NCBI GenBank assembly: GCA_903813345.2
Contig: CAIIXF020000010.1
Span: 12,221,181 to 12,285,180 of the forward strand
Reading direction: 5' to 3'
DNA length: 64,000 nucleotides
Source of the DNA: Owenia fusiformis
Taxonomy: Eukaryota; Annelida; Polychaeta; Sabellida; Oweniidae
A program made the translations under genes and the position numbers. The notes below the pieces were generated by a model that made no database searches, was not told where the DNA came from, and worked only from the letters and a program-made list of their open reading frames with translations. This document shows, in pieces, positions 36,001 through 47,867 of this stretch (position 1 is the stretch's first letter; every line of letters starts with the position of its first letter).

Positions 36001-37122
36001 AATCTGGAAAACAGACATCCAAATTAGAATGACATGTACGTTTAATCAATTGGGGCAAAGGATGTAAATCCTTTTCTTGTTTTCTTTTGAAAAAAATTCC
36101 AAAACTAAAACAATCGAATCAAAAATTAAGTTCGTGTTTAATTTCAGTTCAACGACGGCAACACAGATAAAAGCTAGCTGCACGTAGACGGCATCATGGA
36201 AATTGCATGTGCATTGGGTGTGCATCGTCGACTCCCTCTGTTCCGAACACATACGAACATTCCACAAACAATATAGTTGTACTTGAAGACTCACACCCAT
36301 TTCGCATAGGGGGCGTAGAGCTAGTATCTAAAATTATGCAATGCAAGAATAGGCGAGGCAAAATAAGACTAAAGAATCGATTTGGACCCACAGTTTTAGC
36401 GTCTTAAAAACACATTTCTAGCTGTAAGAGGACATTTCTGTAAAAAATTCGCGAGTCAGTTGCCCAGCATGCCTTATGCCATGAATTGATTGAGTCAAAT
36501 CTACAAGGTGAAAACTAGCCTCACCTCAACCCTCTGCGATGACATTGTAGGTTGTAATGTGACGTTCTTTGACCAAATGACGGTGAAGGTGAATCCATTG
36601 TCCACAGCTGGCATCATCAGATGAAGTACCATTGAGTATGGCTCATTCAGTCCGGCCCGAACCTGCATGATGAACTTTCTCAGGGATCCCTTTGGTAAGA
36701 TCACCTCGTTATCGACCCAGTAGCCCATGGCATTTGTTCTCTCGGGGGATCCTGATAAGGTGACTTCGTGCCCCCATCCATGAATGCTCCCGTATGACTC
36801 GTCCTTTACGAAATGGTTATAATCTGGAATTCACATGCAGGCACTGTGTAGTATAACATTAATGTGCAGAACTATCCTACAAGGAAGTCAAGCAAAGAAC
36901 TGAGTTCCAATTTCTTTCAACATTGTGCCTGGATGCAAAATGGCTGAATCATTTCATTTTACCATTGAAACAAAATGAATTTTTCAAAAATTACACTTAT
37001 TAGATAACCTTCTAATCTTATAATTAATATATATATATATATATAATCCTACCTTGACACAGAACAGACACAACACAGCATACGATAGCTAGCAGATTGG
37101 AACCGAGGGACAATCGAGTCAT
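33025..37122 (-). CDS. Type I membrane protein: novel N-terminal region, collagen run, EGF modules, NPTY tail
   Basis: Eight exons on the minus strand: 37053-37122, 36525-36823, 35772-36003, 35442-35513, 34890-35012, 34380-34505, 33759-33881 and 33025-33368. All borders are GT/AG and phases agree: 1389 nt, 462 residues. Residues 1-23 are a signal peptide (MTRLSLGS, LLAIVCCVVSVLCQ). About 24-200 matches no family I know; it is rich in beta-like hydrophobic/Ser stretches (FTFTVIWSKNVTL). 201-224 is a collagen-like run of seven Gly-X-Y (GPVGPQGPIGPPGPQ). 225-265 and 266-307 are six-Cys EGF modules, the second starting NIDEC (calcium-binding type). 308-348 starts DIDEC but stops after the fourth Cys. 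TM is about 358-376. The 85-residue tail has NPTY at 425-428, a PTB-binding/endocytosis motif. From exon 4 on, every module is bounded by phase-1 introns. A cell-surface receptor or adhesion role is inferred; ligand unknown. Confidence 0.88.
34160..34372. repeat. Dispersed repeat in intron 6 of the EGF/collagen gene
   Basis: TTCACACATAGCTAGCAAGG, TGTCCGATTCTAGCCAATCC and CAGGGCTTAAATCCTTAAATC recur in similar order at 53.34-53.77 kb inside the giant element. Old interspersed repeat. Confidence 0.55.
35660..35686. repeat. (GAT)9 microsatellite
   Basis: Perfect GAT triplet run in intron 3 of the EGF/collagen gene. Confidence 0.95.
37027..37045. repeat. (AT)n microsatellite
   Basis: Perfect AT dinucleotide run in intron 1, a few bases downstream of the first donor site of the EGF/collagen gene. 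Confidence 0.95.
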
Positions 37123-39584
37123 CTTTCTAAGAAAAAATACAAAAATCATACCTCACATATACACTCGGTGCATGTTGGCATTTTATTTCACATTCCAGTT
37201 AATTTGAAACCAGTATTAATTAATGTGTAATTGCCATCTTATATTACACAACAGATGAATCATTATTTTTAGATTCATTGAAATTGATTACCCTTATCAG
37301 TTTCACAATTTTAAGACAATGAGTTAAGGTAAAATGGTTTTGGTTTAAGGCAAGTATCAGTTAACTTATGATATATTGAATCAAAGCATTGAGTCCAGTG
37401 CTTAAATCCTTAATATATTTAATAAGAAAAATAGTATAGACGTTATCCTGTTTGAATCACATTTATATCGCAATGAATAAATAAATCCACTAATATTACG
37501 ATTAATCGGAGTTAAAACATTTTAAGTCCAAAGTAATGGATAACAAAAATTATGTTCGTACTGCATAAAATCGTTGGAAATCCTCGAGAACAACTGTTTG
37601 AATTAAAAGTACCCAACATCCAAATGTCAATAATATTCTAGGGGTATACAGTTGCCCCTGTCATTTGAAAAATATGATTTTGTTCCTTTAACCTATGGGT
37701 AAAACTGAAATATGTGATAATCATCTAGAACGGATATCAGAATGCATATCTGGACGTCAAACTGAGAGATCACTTTTAAGCTAAACGTTGCATTGATATA
37801 TACAATCAAGTAGATATCTGGACGCTTACATTTTCCTTATATACATATAAAAGTAGTTTGACTGATACATAGGCAAATAAATTAAAATAAAATATCCCTA
37901 GCTCGGAAGTTACATACCTGGTGTCTTGCTACCTAGTAGTCATTTATGTCCAGCAATGCAATCACCCATGTAATTCATATTTGGGCTGATAAGTAAATGA
38001 TATTGTATTGTAAACTTCGGTGATTCTTAACCCAATATAGGAACTCATGCTGTTGTATGAAGGTCGAGAAACGCTGGACTCTCATCAAAGTTTAACCAAG
38101 TGAGACGACCAAACGAACATACTATGTATTGAAATATGTTAACAGGCACATAGTGCATGCATTTTTATATGTCAGATTGAGTTGCTTATAACTACACAAT
38201 TATTACGTTTTTCTACATAATTTCACGGAGCTATATTTTCATTGTAGGAATTTCATTGTACTAATAATGCATTGGATTTTGTAAAAGTAAAATGAAAAAG
38301 GAGAAAATGGGAATGGGTTATATATCCATCCTTGCTGTAAGGGTACTTACAAGTATATAATTTAAGCATAAATGAAGTCCTTTGAAGAAGGATGTATATA
38401 TCAAGCCTCGAATGATGTTTCTTTGTAATGCTTTATTGTATAACAATTATGTAATATTCAAATGTCCCAGGAAATGAAAAGTAAAAACTGAAAGCGGTTA
38501 CCTTGGTTTGTGTGCTTTTAAGTATCAACTATGGCCAAAAATTGCCAGTTTATTAGCTTATGCACACCACATGTTTAGGGTCATAAACACTTGACAATTT
38601 TATAAAATTAAATCACACAGAAACTACACCCCCCCCCTCTATAAGGTTAGCAACCGGAAGCAGTCATTTGATAGCTTGCAAAGCCTATCCACGTTTCAAT
38701 ATTTATTTTTTTATTCCTTATTATGTTACTTGTAAATAATAATTCGGAAATTTGTGACAAAGATGAGCACATTTACTACATTATATAACTTTTGAGATGC
38801 AAAATGATTTGTAATATTGAGGGATGATGACTAGTATTATATTAGGGCCCGGAACGATCACTTGGTGAAATCAATAAAATAATATATATAAAGATGTTTT
38901 ATTTCCGGATATTTGTGAAAAAAGATGCGTAATAATACAGTATTTCCATTCAGTATTGTAATTATTATATTATATTATGAAGGAAAAAATATAATCAGCA
39001 TAATATACTATATTATATAGAGATTAATAAAATATAATTAGAAATAAGTGAGATCCAAATATATTATTTGTACATATAAACATTTACCAAATCCGATTAT
39101 CTCAATAAGAAAATGTAGCAGGATGTTTTATTCCCAGTATAATATTATTTTTTAGAATTATTTGCGCCAATTTATATTTATTTTGTCTTTCTAAAATAGT
39201 ATTTGGTCATATTTATCAATCCAAACTGATGATTGCAGTTTATATAGAATTTTTTTCCATTCTAAAAAATATTATTTTCTAGTATTTTCCAATCTAAGCA
39301 GAATATATCAAATTATATTGTATTATTTTGGTTCTAAAAAATATTATACTCGATTATTCTCGTCCAACTTGATGTACAATACATCTGGTTAATTACTTAA
39401 CCAAACAAAACAAAGAATGCACAGCATGGCATGGTTAATAGGATCAACCGTTCTACTGGCCTTCTCATCTCTATTACTTACACATGTCACACTTATTTTA
39501 TTTTGATTGTTATATTTCTATTTGAAAAATATTTACAAATAAATGTTTAGAAGAAAGAAATTTAACTTGATTGAAATTAATATT
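37123..39584. other. AT-rich upstream region of the EGF/collagen gene
   Basis: No exon recognised. TATAT-rich low-complexity DNA dominates 38880-39360. A C8 run lies at 38629-38636. A promoter must lie upstream of 37122, but I cannot place it. Confidence 0.4.
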
Positions 39585-41990
39585 AACAATGGAGTAAAAG
39601 TGTGAAAAAGTCATCAATTAAAAATCAAAAAATTAACTTTCCAATGAGTTAATCGATTCAATCCAAATTTTAACACAATGTTAATCATAGAAATAAGGAT
39701 TCTATACAATAAAACAAATATGAATAATTTAATTTGCAAATTATTATTTTTTTGTGGAAATTAGAACAATCGGCTCTAGATATTAATCCATTAACTCCAA
39801 CAAACGGATTAACTCTCACAAACAGATTAGTAATTAATGAACAAAACTCATCTCATAGAAATTGAAAAAACTTAGGGATTAAAGTATTACTTATATTGCT
39901 CTGAATTCAATACATGAATGTGAATGATGAAAATCTGCATGATTTTGAAAGAATTGTTGACCAAGGGGGGTGGGTCGTTACTCGTTAGGTACAGGCCTGT
40001 ATTAAATGCGTAATGTTTTTAGCTTTTTAAACTTAATATGGCTGACAAACAATGGAGTGAAAATGTGAGGAAATCCATTAGTTAAAAATCAACTTTCCAT
40101 TGAGTCAATCAATTTAATCCAAATTTTAACACAATGTTAATCATAACATTAGGGACATTATACAATCAAATAAATATGAAAAACTGAATTTTTGAATTAT
40201 TTTTTGTGAAACTTAGAACTGTTGGCTGTTGGAAATTAATCCATTGCCTCTAACAAACGGATTAGTATCAGTGTTAACGAAACTCATATTAAAGAAATTG
40301 AATAATTGGGGATTAAAGTTTTACTTATCATATTGCTCTGACATACATGTACCGTGTGCCAATATGTTATTTACATCAGTTTGTTCTACCATGCACCAAT
40401 TTGCTCAAAGCATGATCATCGCTTTGTAAGATGAAATATTAAGAATAAATGTAAAATGTCCCCGCTTCTTTATTTTCATTATCAAACAACTAAACATATT
40501 GTATATGTATTTGGAAATGGAAAACAAAGAAAGGTTAATAAAACCAGCTTTAATTAAAAGAAATGGTCCAATTGTAGTAGAAACAAATGTATTCCATCAT
40601 GGACTAATCTGTTGTTTATATCCCTGGTTTATATCTCAGATATTATATGGATAACAGAAAACACATGAATTGTGAAATGTGAGAGAATACAAGTTTTAAT
40701 TTTGTTTTAGCATGGACCACTTGTATCAGTTAATCTAATGCACGTTTCCTAATTTATTATCAGTGATTTGCCAGAAGAAATCGGAGCAATACATCAAATA
40801 TATTACAGGCTCGTAATAAATTTAGCCCAGGGGATCAATTTTCAAAACAAACCAAGGGGTCACAATTGATAATTTTGGCCCAAAATCACTTAATAGTGCT
40901 CAGATTGGTAAAAAATGTAGGATTTTGAAAGAATTTTGGCAAGGGGGAAGGGGATTTACTTGAACCCAACGACCCCCCCCCCCCACGGACCAATACCACA
41001 TTCGTAATGTATTGATATATAGCAGTTTCGTGTCATAAATGTTTTGTGTTGTTTGTGAAGTGATTAAAGGTGTTTGTGTAAGAGGGGGCTTTAAGTGTTG
41101 TTTGTTGTAAACTTAATTTGACAGAGAAACAATTGAGTTAAATTGTGAGGAAACCCAATGGCGTAAAAATGTGAGGAAACCCATAGATTGATTAAAAACT
41201 AACTTTCTGTTAAATGGATGCATTCAATCCAAATTTTAACACAATGTTAATTATAACATAAGGGACATTATACAATCAAATAAATATGAAAAACTAAATT
41301 TGCAATTTATTTTTCAGTTGAAATTAGAACCAACTGCTGCAGAAATTGATCCCTTAACTCTAACAAACAGATTATTTATCAGTGTGAACAAAACTCAAAT
41401 CATGGAAATTGAATAATTAGGGATTAAAGCTTGTTGCTCTGGAATGTCAATACATGTATGTGAATGGTGAAAAACTACATGATTTTGAAAGTATTGTTGG
41501 CCACGGGGAGGGGGGTCCTTGGCTAAGGGTCTGTATAAAATGCGTAATGTGTTTATTGAATATTGAGCAGTTTCGTGTCATGACTGTTTTTCCGGTTGGC
41601 AAAGTGAATACAGGTTTGTACCTGTGTAAGAAGGGATCGATTTAAATGTTGTTTGCTATAAACTTAATGTGACAAGGAAACAATGGAATAAAAATGTGAG
41701 GAAAATCAATTAATTAAGAATTCAAAAATCAACTTTACAATGAATTAATTGATTGAATCAAAAATTTAACACAATGTTAATCATAACATTAGGGACATTA
41801 TATAATCAAATGTGTATGTAAAAGCTTATTTTGCAAATTATTTTTGTGGAATTAAGAGCCATCAGCTGTAGAGATTAATCCATTAACCATAACAAATGGA
41901 TTAATTCTCAGTATGAATGAAACTCATTTCATAGGAATTGAATAATTAGGGATTAATGGCTTGAAAATAACAGCGTATAATCGGTTTTTG
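39585..41990. repeat. Four diverged copies of a ~400-500 bp AT-rich repeat
   Basis: Copies near 39590, 40030, 41110 and 41650 share, in order: GACAxxxAAACAATGGAGT, AAAATGTGAGGAAAxCAATT, TTTAACACAATGTTAATCAT, AACATTAGGGACATTATACA, TTAATCCATTAACxCTAACA and GAATAATTAGGGATTAAAG. A variable insert with GGCCAxGGGGxGGGGGT follows some copies. Non-coding; no inverted ends seen. Confidence 0.7.
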
Positions 41991-42512
41991 ATTGCAAATG
42001 CCAACATATTATTTGCTCCTGACAGGAATATTATTCTGTATTATATGGTATTATATGTTGTTCCCTTTAAATAATACACGAATAATATTATTAAATCAAA
42101 AATAATTCTTAAAAATACGTATTATATTTTTTTCCGCTATAATAAAAGAAATAACTGCCTATTCTACAGGAAAAAATATTCTCTACGATTCTCTCTTAAT
42201 GCAACTTATTTAGCAGTATATTAAACATTTTATTCTATATTATTTTAACTATTTTACCAAGTGGATGTATGAAAGAGTTAAATTATAAGCGTTGGAGAGA
42301 GGTTTAATGAACAGTACGTCGCCAAAAGAATTAAGTAAACGACTATTTCACAGATTCCCTTTTATTAAACAGAGACATATCTCTGTATTGAACAACTATT
42401 TTCTTTTATTATATGTCAGCTCTATACATGTATCTAATATGGCGATCACCCGTGTTATATCCGCACCAAGTGTTTCTTCGAACTAACTGCAGATGATGAA
42501 TACATATAGACA

Positions 42513-42521
42513 ATATAACCA
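42513..42521. repeat. 9 bp target-site duplication of the giant element, left
   Basis: ATATAACCA directly precedes the left terminus AGATCTGATTATTAG. Confidence 0.85.
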
Positions 42522-43470
42522 AGATCTGATTATTAGTCCCGAGCCCGACAAATGTTTTTCACAGAGCGGGATATAATAAATCACAGTTACACTGTCACGT
42601 AATTTTATAGGGCTCGCGGGATAGTCGCAATTGCAAACACCTTTATCCCGTATGAGCACTTTGTAGCACTGAGCCTCGGGACAGTCAGTTTCTCAAACTC
42701 ACTGTCCCGTAATTTTTTTTTTGCAAACGACGGGATATAATTAATTGAGACCTGACATATCCCGGCGCTGGGTAAAAAAATTTGCTGCGGGATAAAGTGA
42801 TTTCAGAACTTGACTAATGCTGATCAAAGTATATGCTATCAAGCCATCACACATCTCTATGTAATTACCATACTATATTACCCTTGCAAAAAATTCCATT
42901 TTTCATGACCTCTTTGTAGATCAAAGTATATGCTATGAAGCCATCACACATCTATGTAATTACAATACTACATGTATATTGCCCTTGCAAAAATTTTCAT
43001 GACCTTTTTGTACTGTATTATATCAACATCTGTCTTTTATTTTAAAAATGTTGCTAAAGTTTATTGGGAGGGGTGGCACCCACACACTTGATTCAAAGTG
43101 CTATCTGTTATGTGGGGGGGGGGCATCTTCACACTTCACTCACACCATGGTCTAGAAGAATCACAACTGTCACAATTCCTCATTCCATTCATCTGGTATC
43201 ATTTAAATAGCCTTGAATATAATATGCAGTATGTACATAAATCCTTGTGTGACATCCTGTATGATTTATTATGCCTATTGCTGCATATGTCTTTCTATTT
43301 TTTAATCAGCGAATATATATGTATATAAATCCTGGTGAAGTAATGTGGTCATTCCTTAAGCCGTCTCATATCATTTATCATCCTAATTGTTCATATTCAA
43401 CAGCTCCTTGCAGTGAATTAAAGAAAAGTTGTTTTTCACGATAAATACTGGTGAAGTATTGTGGCAATTT
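42522..43470 (+). repeat. Left terminal inverted repeat of the giant element
   Basis: 949 bp. The first 260 bp hold three CGGGA-headed stem-loops (stems 42617-42623/42644-42650, 42677-42685/42711-42719 and 42731-42738/42757-42764). Unlike the right arm, it has an internal tandem duplication of ~90 bp (GATCAAAGTATATGCTAT-headed, at about 42831 and 42919), which explains the length difference. Confidence 0.88.
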
Positions 43471-43600
43471 CCTCGTGTCTATCTGGTTTTCTTTGTCATC
43501 CTAATTGTTTGCTGTACATTTCTGAGGACCTGAATAAATCAATAATAAAAACATTTATTAACAAGACACACAGTGATAAATATCGCACTTTGAAGAGCAA

Positions 43601-44335
43601 ACTGGCCACCATGCAATTTATCCAGCATGGCCAAAACCTAATCAGACCTTGGCACTAGTCTGCTCTTGCATCTGTAAACATTTCAAGTTGACAAGGTTAG
43701 CGGTTTTCCTGCAATTTTGATGACAAGAATTTATTTGTAGTGTGGAATTTTGGGAAAATTTAGATAACATCGTTTGTGACCTAATTTGATGACCTTCGAC
43801 CTTGAAAATTTAACTTTTTCAGACCTCAGTAGGTGTTTTGTAATTAAGCTGACCTAAATTTAAATCCAAAATATCAATTTAGAAAATCAACTTTTTTGAC
43901 CTTTTCAAGGTCACTGAAGGTGAATGAAAGGTCAAATCTGAAATCTAAGGTCAGATTTGAACTTCTGAGAACTTGTAGATGTTTTTAAAAAAAAATTTGG
44001 TCAATTTGGAGCAAGTTGAAAAATTCAAAATGGCCGCCAAATTGAAAAATTCAAAATGGCCACCATGTAATTCAGCCAGCATACCCAAAACCTAATCAGA
44101 TCTTGGCAATAGTCTGCTCTTGCATCTGTAAAAATTTCAAGTTGAACGGATAAGTGGTTTTCCTGGAATTTTGATGACAAGATTTGTTGAAAAATTCAAA
44201 ATGGCCGCCATGTAGTTTACCCAGCATGCCCTTAACCTAATCAGATCTTGGTACTAGTCTGCTCTTGCATCTGTAAAAATTTCAAGTTGAACAGGTAAGC
44301 AGTTATCCTGGAAATTTGATGACAAGATTTGGTTT
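43601..44335. repeat. Three ~135 bp direct repeats plus AGGTCA-type unit
   Basis: Copies at about 43601-43735, 44053-44185 and 44199-44335 share TTxxCCAGCATGxCC, AACCTAATCAGATCTTGG, TCTGCTCTTGCATCTGTAAA and TTTTGATGACAAGA. One AGGTCA-type unit lies between copies 1 and 2 (about 43870-44015). Confidence 0.75.
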
Positions 44336-44337
44336 AT

Positions 44338-44380
44338 GTCCCGCCCGCCCGCACGCCCGCACACCCGCACACCCGCACAA
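44338..44380. repeat. CCCGCACA low-complexity tract
   Basis: C-rich run of CCCGC and CCCGCACA words at the junction with the 32 bp repeat array. Confidence 0.9.
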
Positions 44381-44395
44381 TGCATTAATGTTAAC

Positions 44396-45660
44396 ACGGT
44401 ATGTTACATGATATGACATTGAGTGACAGTGACAGAGTATGTTACAAGTTATGACAGTAGTAACAATATATGCTACAATGGATGACAGTGATTAACAGGG
44501 TATGTTACAAGATATGACAATGAGTGACATGGTATGTTACAAGATATAACAGTGAGTGACACGGTATGTTACAACATATAACAGTGTGTGACAGGATATG
44601 ACAGTAAGTAACATGGTATGCTACCACGTATGACAGTGACTGACAGGGTATGTTACAACATATGACATTGAGTGACACGGTATGTTAGTAGATATAACAG
44701 TGAGTGACAGGGTATGTTACATGCTATGACAGTAAGTGACATGGTATGCTACAACGTATGACAGTGACTGACAGGGTATATTACAACATATGACATTGAG
44801 TGACACGGTATGTTACAACATATAACATTGAGTGACAGGGTATGTTACAAGCTATGACAGTAAGTGACATGGTATGCTACAACGTATGACAGTGACTGAC
44901 AGGGTATGTTATGATATATGACATTGAGTGACATGGTATGTTACCACATATAAGAGTGAGTGACAGGGTATGTTACAAGCTATGACAGTAAGTGTCATGG
45001 TATGCTACAACATATGACAGTGACTGACAGGATATGTTATAACATATGACATTGAGTGACATGGTATGTTACAACATATAAGAGTGAGTGGCAGGGTATG
45101 TTACAAGCTATGACAGTGAGTGTCATGGTATGCTACAACGTATGACAGTGACTGACAGGGTATCATATGTTATGACTTAGACATTGAGTGACACGGTATG
45201 TTACAACATATAACAGTGAGTGACATGGTATGTTACAAGATATGAAAGTGAGTGATGCGGTGATGATACAAAATATGGCAATGAGTGACAAGGTGTTAAA
45301 AGATCTGACAGTTAGTGATATGGTATATTATGAGGTATGACAGTACAACATTGTATGTAACATATGAAAGTGAGTCACATGAAATGTTACAAGTTACAAC
45401 ATTGAGTAATATGGTATGATACCACATCTGACAGTGAGTGACATATGTTACGAGATCAGACAGTAAGTGACATTATATGTAACTAGATCAGACAGTAAGT
45501 GACATTATATGTTACTAGATATGACAGTAAGTGACATTATATGTTACTAGATCAGACAGTAAGTGACATTATATGTAACTAGATCAGACAGTAAGTGACA
45601 TTATATGTTACTAGATATGACAGTAAGTGACATGGTATGTTCCATGATATGACTTGTTAA
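44396..45660. repeat. 32 bp tandem repeat array, ~39 units
   Basis: Unit TGACAGTGAGTGACATGGTA followed by TGTTACAAGATA, with substitutions. About 44630-45180 is organised as a 128 bp four-unit higher-order repeat (units differ as CATATGACATTGAG, CATATAACAGTGAG, GCTATGACAGTAAG, CGTATGACAGTGAC). From 45440 a different subfamily (CATTATATGTTACTAGAT) takes over. Units are contiguous with no spacers. Confidence 0.92.
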
Positions 45661-46115
45661 CTTAGGCATTTTTGAAGATTCTTGGCTCCAGAACTTAGAA
45701 GTAGTATTAGCTACTTAAATATGGTACCATACCATATCTATTTTTACTTGCTTTCATGTATGTATTTGAAGAAAATTCCTTTCATTGTAGCAGCACATCT
45801 ATAAATGATGTTAATTTTAATTAATGGTTAAGAGATACAATATTTTGACTTGTTTTTGTTTTCAATTGAATATCAGCAAGATGGACATTTTTTCAACCAT
45901 GATTACAATCTGGGTTTTCAAACCAAAGCAATGCATTATAATTCTTTGAAAAATTGGAAATAGAGAGTCTGACTTTAAGTGACATTTTTAAAAGTAAAAG
46001 ATACACTAAGATGTTTGGTCAGTATTTAATTGACATAATGCAGATCAGGAAAGACTTTATTTTTAAACAATAACTAGTTATTTTAAAATGTTCAAATGTG
46101 TCTCATAAGCCCAGA
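45661..46115. other. Unique AT-rich spacer inside the giant element
   Basis: No repeat or gene recognised between the 32 bp array and the left satellite. Confidence 0.5.
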
Positions 46116-47415
46116 TAGGGCTGGTTGTATGATATGATACAAATGGTGTCCATTTTTAAAAATGGGTGTCTTCTACCAAAAGTCTCATTCGACAATTTGT
46201 CTTGCTTAAAGTATTCACATACCAAATATGAACAAACTTTTTTTGAGTTATGGTAAATAATGTAAAAATAGCAGCCTTTTTTCAAAATGGCCACCTTCTA
46301 CCTCTACCTCTATAGTTAAAAAAGTTCAATGGTGGCCATTTTTCAAAATGGTCGCCTTCCACCAAAAGTGTTATTAGATTAGACAGTGTGCCATGCTTAT
46401 AGTATTCACATACCAATTATGAACAAAATCGCTCCACTACTTTTCAAGTTATAGTAAAAAAAGAAAAAATGGTGGCCATTTTTCAAAATGGTCGCCTTCC
46501 ACCAAAAGTGTTATTAGACAGTGTGTCATGCTTATAGTATTCACATACAAAATATGAACAAAATTGCTCCACTACTTTTCAAGTTATAGTAAAAAAGGAA
46601 AAATGGTGGCCATTTTTTAAAATGGTCGCCTTTCACCAAAAGTGTCATTTGATAGTGTGCCATGCTTAGAGTATTCACATACCAAATACGAACAAAAACG
46701 CTCCACTACCTTTCGAGTTATAGTAAAATACATTAAAATTGTGGCCATTTTTCAAAATGGCCGCCTTCTACCAAAAGTGTCATTAGACAGAGTGCCATGC
46801 TTGTAGTATCCATATACCAATTATGGACAAAATTGCTCCACTACTTTTCGGGTTATAGTAAAATACGTTAAAATGGCGGCAATTTTTCAAAATGGTGGCC
46901 ATTTTTCAAAATGTCCGCCTTCTATTAAAAGTGTCATTAGACAGTGTGCCATGCTTATGGTATTCACATTCCAAATATGAACAAAATTGCTCAACTACTT
47001 TTCAAGTTATAGTAAAATATGTTAAAATGGTGGCCATTTTTCAAAATGGCCGCCTTCTACCAAAAGTGCCATTAGACAGTGTGCCATGCTTATAGTATCC
47101 ACATACCAAATATGAACAAAATCGCTCCACTACTTTTCGAGTTATAGTAAAATATGTTAAAATGACGGCCATTTTTTAAAATGGCCGCCTTCTATCAAAA
47201 GAGTCATTAGACAGTGTGCCATGCCTATAGTATTCATATTCCAAATATGAACAAAATTGCTCCACTACTTTTCAAGTTATAGTAAAATACGTTAAAATGG
47301 CGGCCATTTTTCAAAATGGCCACCTTCTACCAAAAGTATCATTAGACAGTGTGCCATGCTTAAAGTATTCATATACCAAATATGAAGAAAATAGCTCCAC
47401 TACTTTATGGCCACT
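46116..47415 (-). repeat. Left ~140 bp satellite array, ~9 monomers
   Basis: Monomer read here as CATACCAAATATGAACAAAA, TCGCTCCACTACTTTTC, AGTTATAGTAAAA, then GGTGGCCATTTTTCAAAATG, CCAAAAGTGTCATTAGACAG and TGTGCCATGCTTATAGTATT. This is the reverse complement of the right array at 58.0-62.7 kb. The CCATTTTTCAAAATGG core is nearly palindromic. Confidence 0.92.
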
Positions 47416-47866
47416 TTTCAAAAATGAAAGTCAGTGACATGGTATGATACATGATATGACATTGAGTGCCATTGTATGTTACAAATATGATTGTAAGTGA
47501 CATGGTATGTTTCAAGATATGACAATGAGTGACATGGTGTTACAAGATATGACAGTGAGTAACACAGTATGCTACATGATTTGACAGTGAGTTACGTAGT
47601 ATGATCAAGATATGGCAATGAGTGACATGGTGTTATAAGATCTGACAGTGAGTGACATAGCATATTACAAGGTATGACAGTAAGTGACATGGTATGTTTC
47701 AAGATATGACAGTGAGTGACATGGTATGTATAACAAATGCCAGTGACTGACATGGTATGTTACATGATATGACAGTCTGTGACATGGTATGATACATAAT
47801 ATGACAGTGTGTGACGTTGTATGTTACAAAATATGACAGTGAGTGGCATGGTATGTAACAACAAGG
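47416..47866. repeat. 32 bp tandem repeat array, second block
   Basis: Same 32 bp family and strand as 44396-45660, about 14 diverged units, cut off by the nested element that begins near 47868. Confidence 0.85.
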
Positions 47867-47867
47867 C

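Noticed and set aside
44396-45660. Possible CRISPR array (regular ~32 bp repeats)
   Set aside because: Units are contiguous with no unique spacers, and the DNA is eukaryotic. It is a minisatellite.
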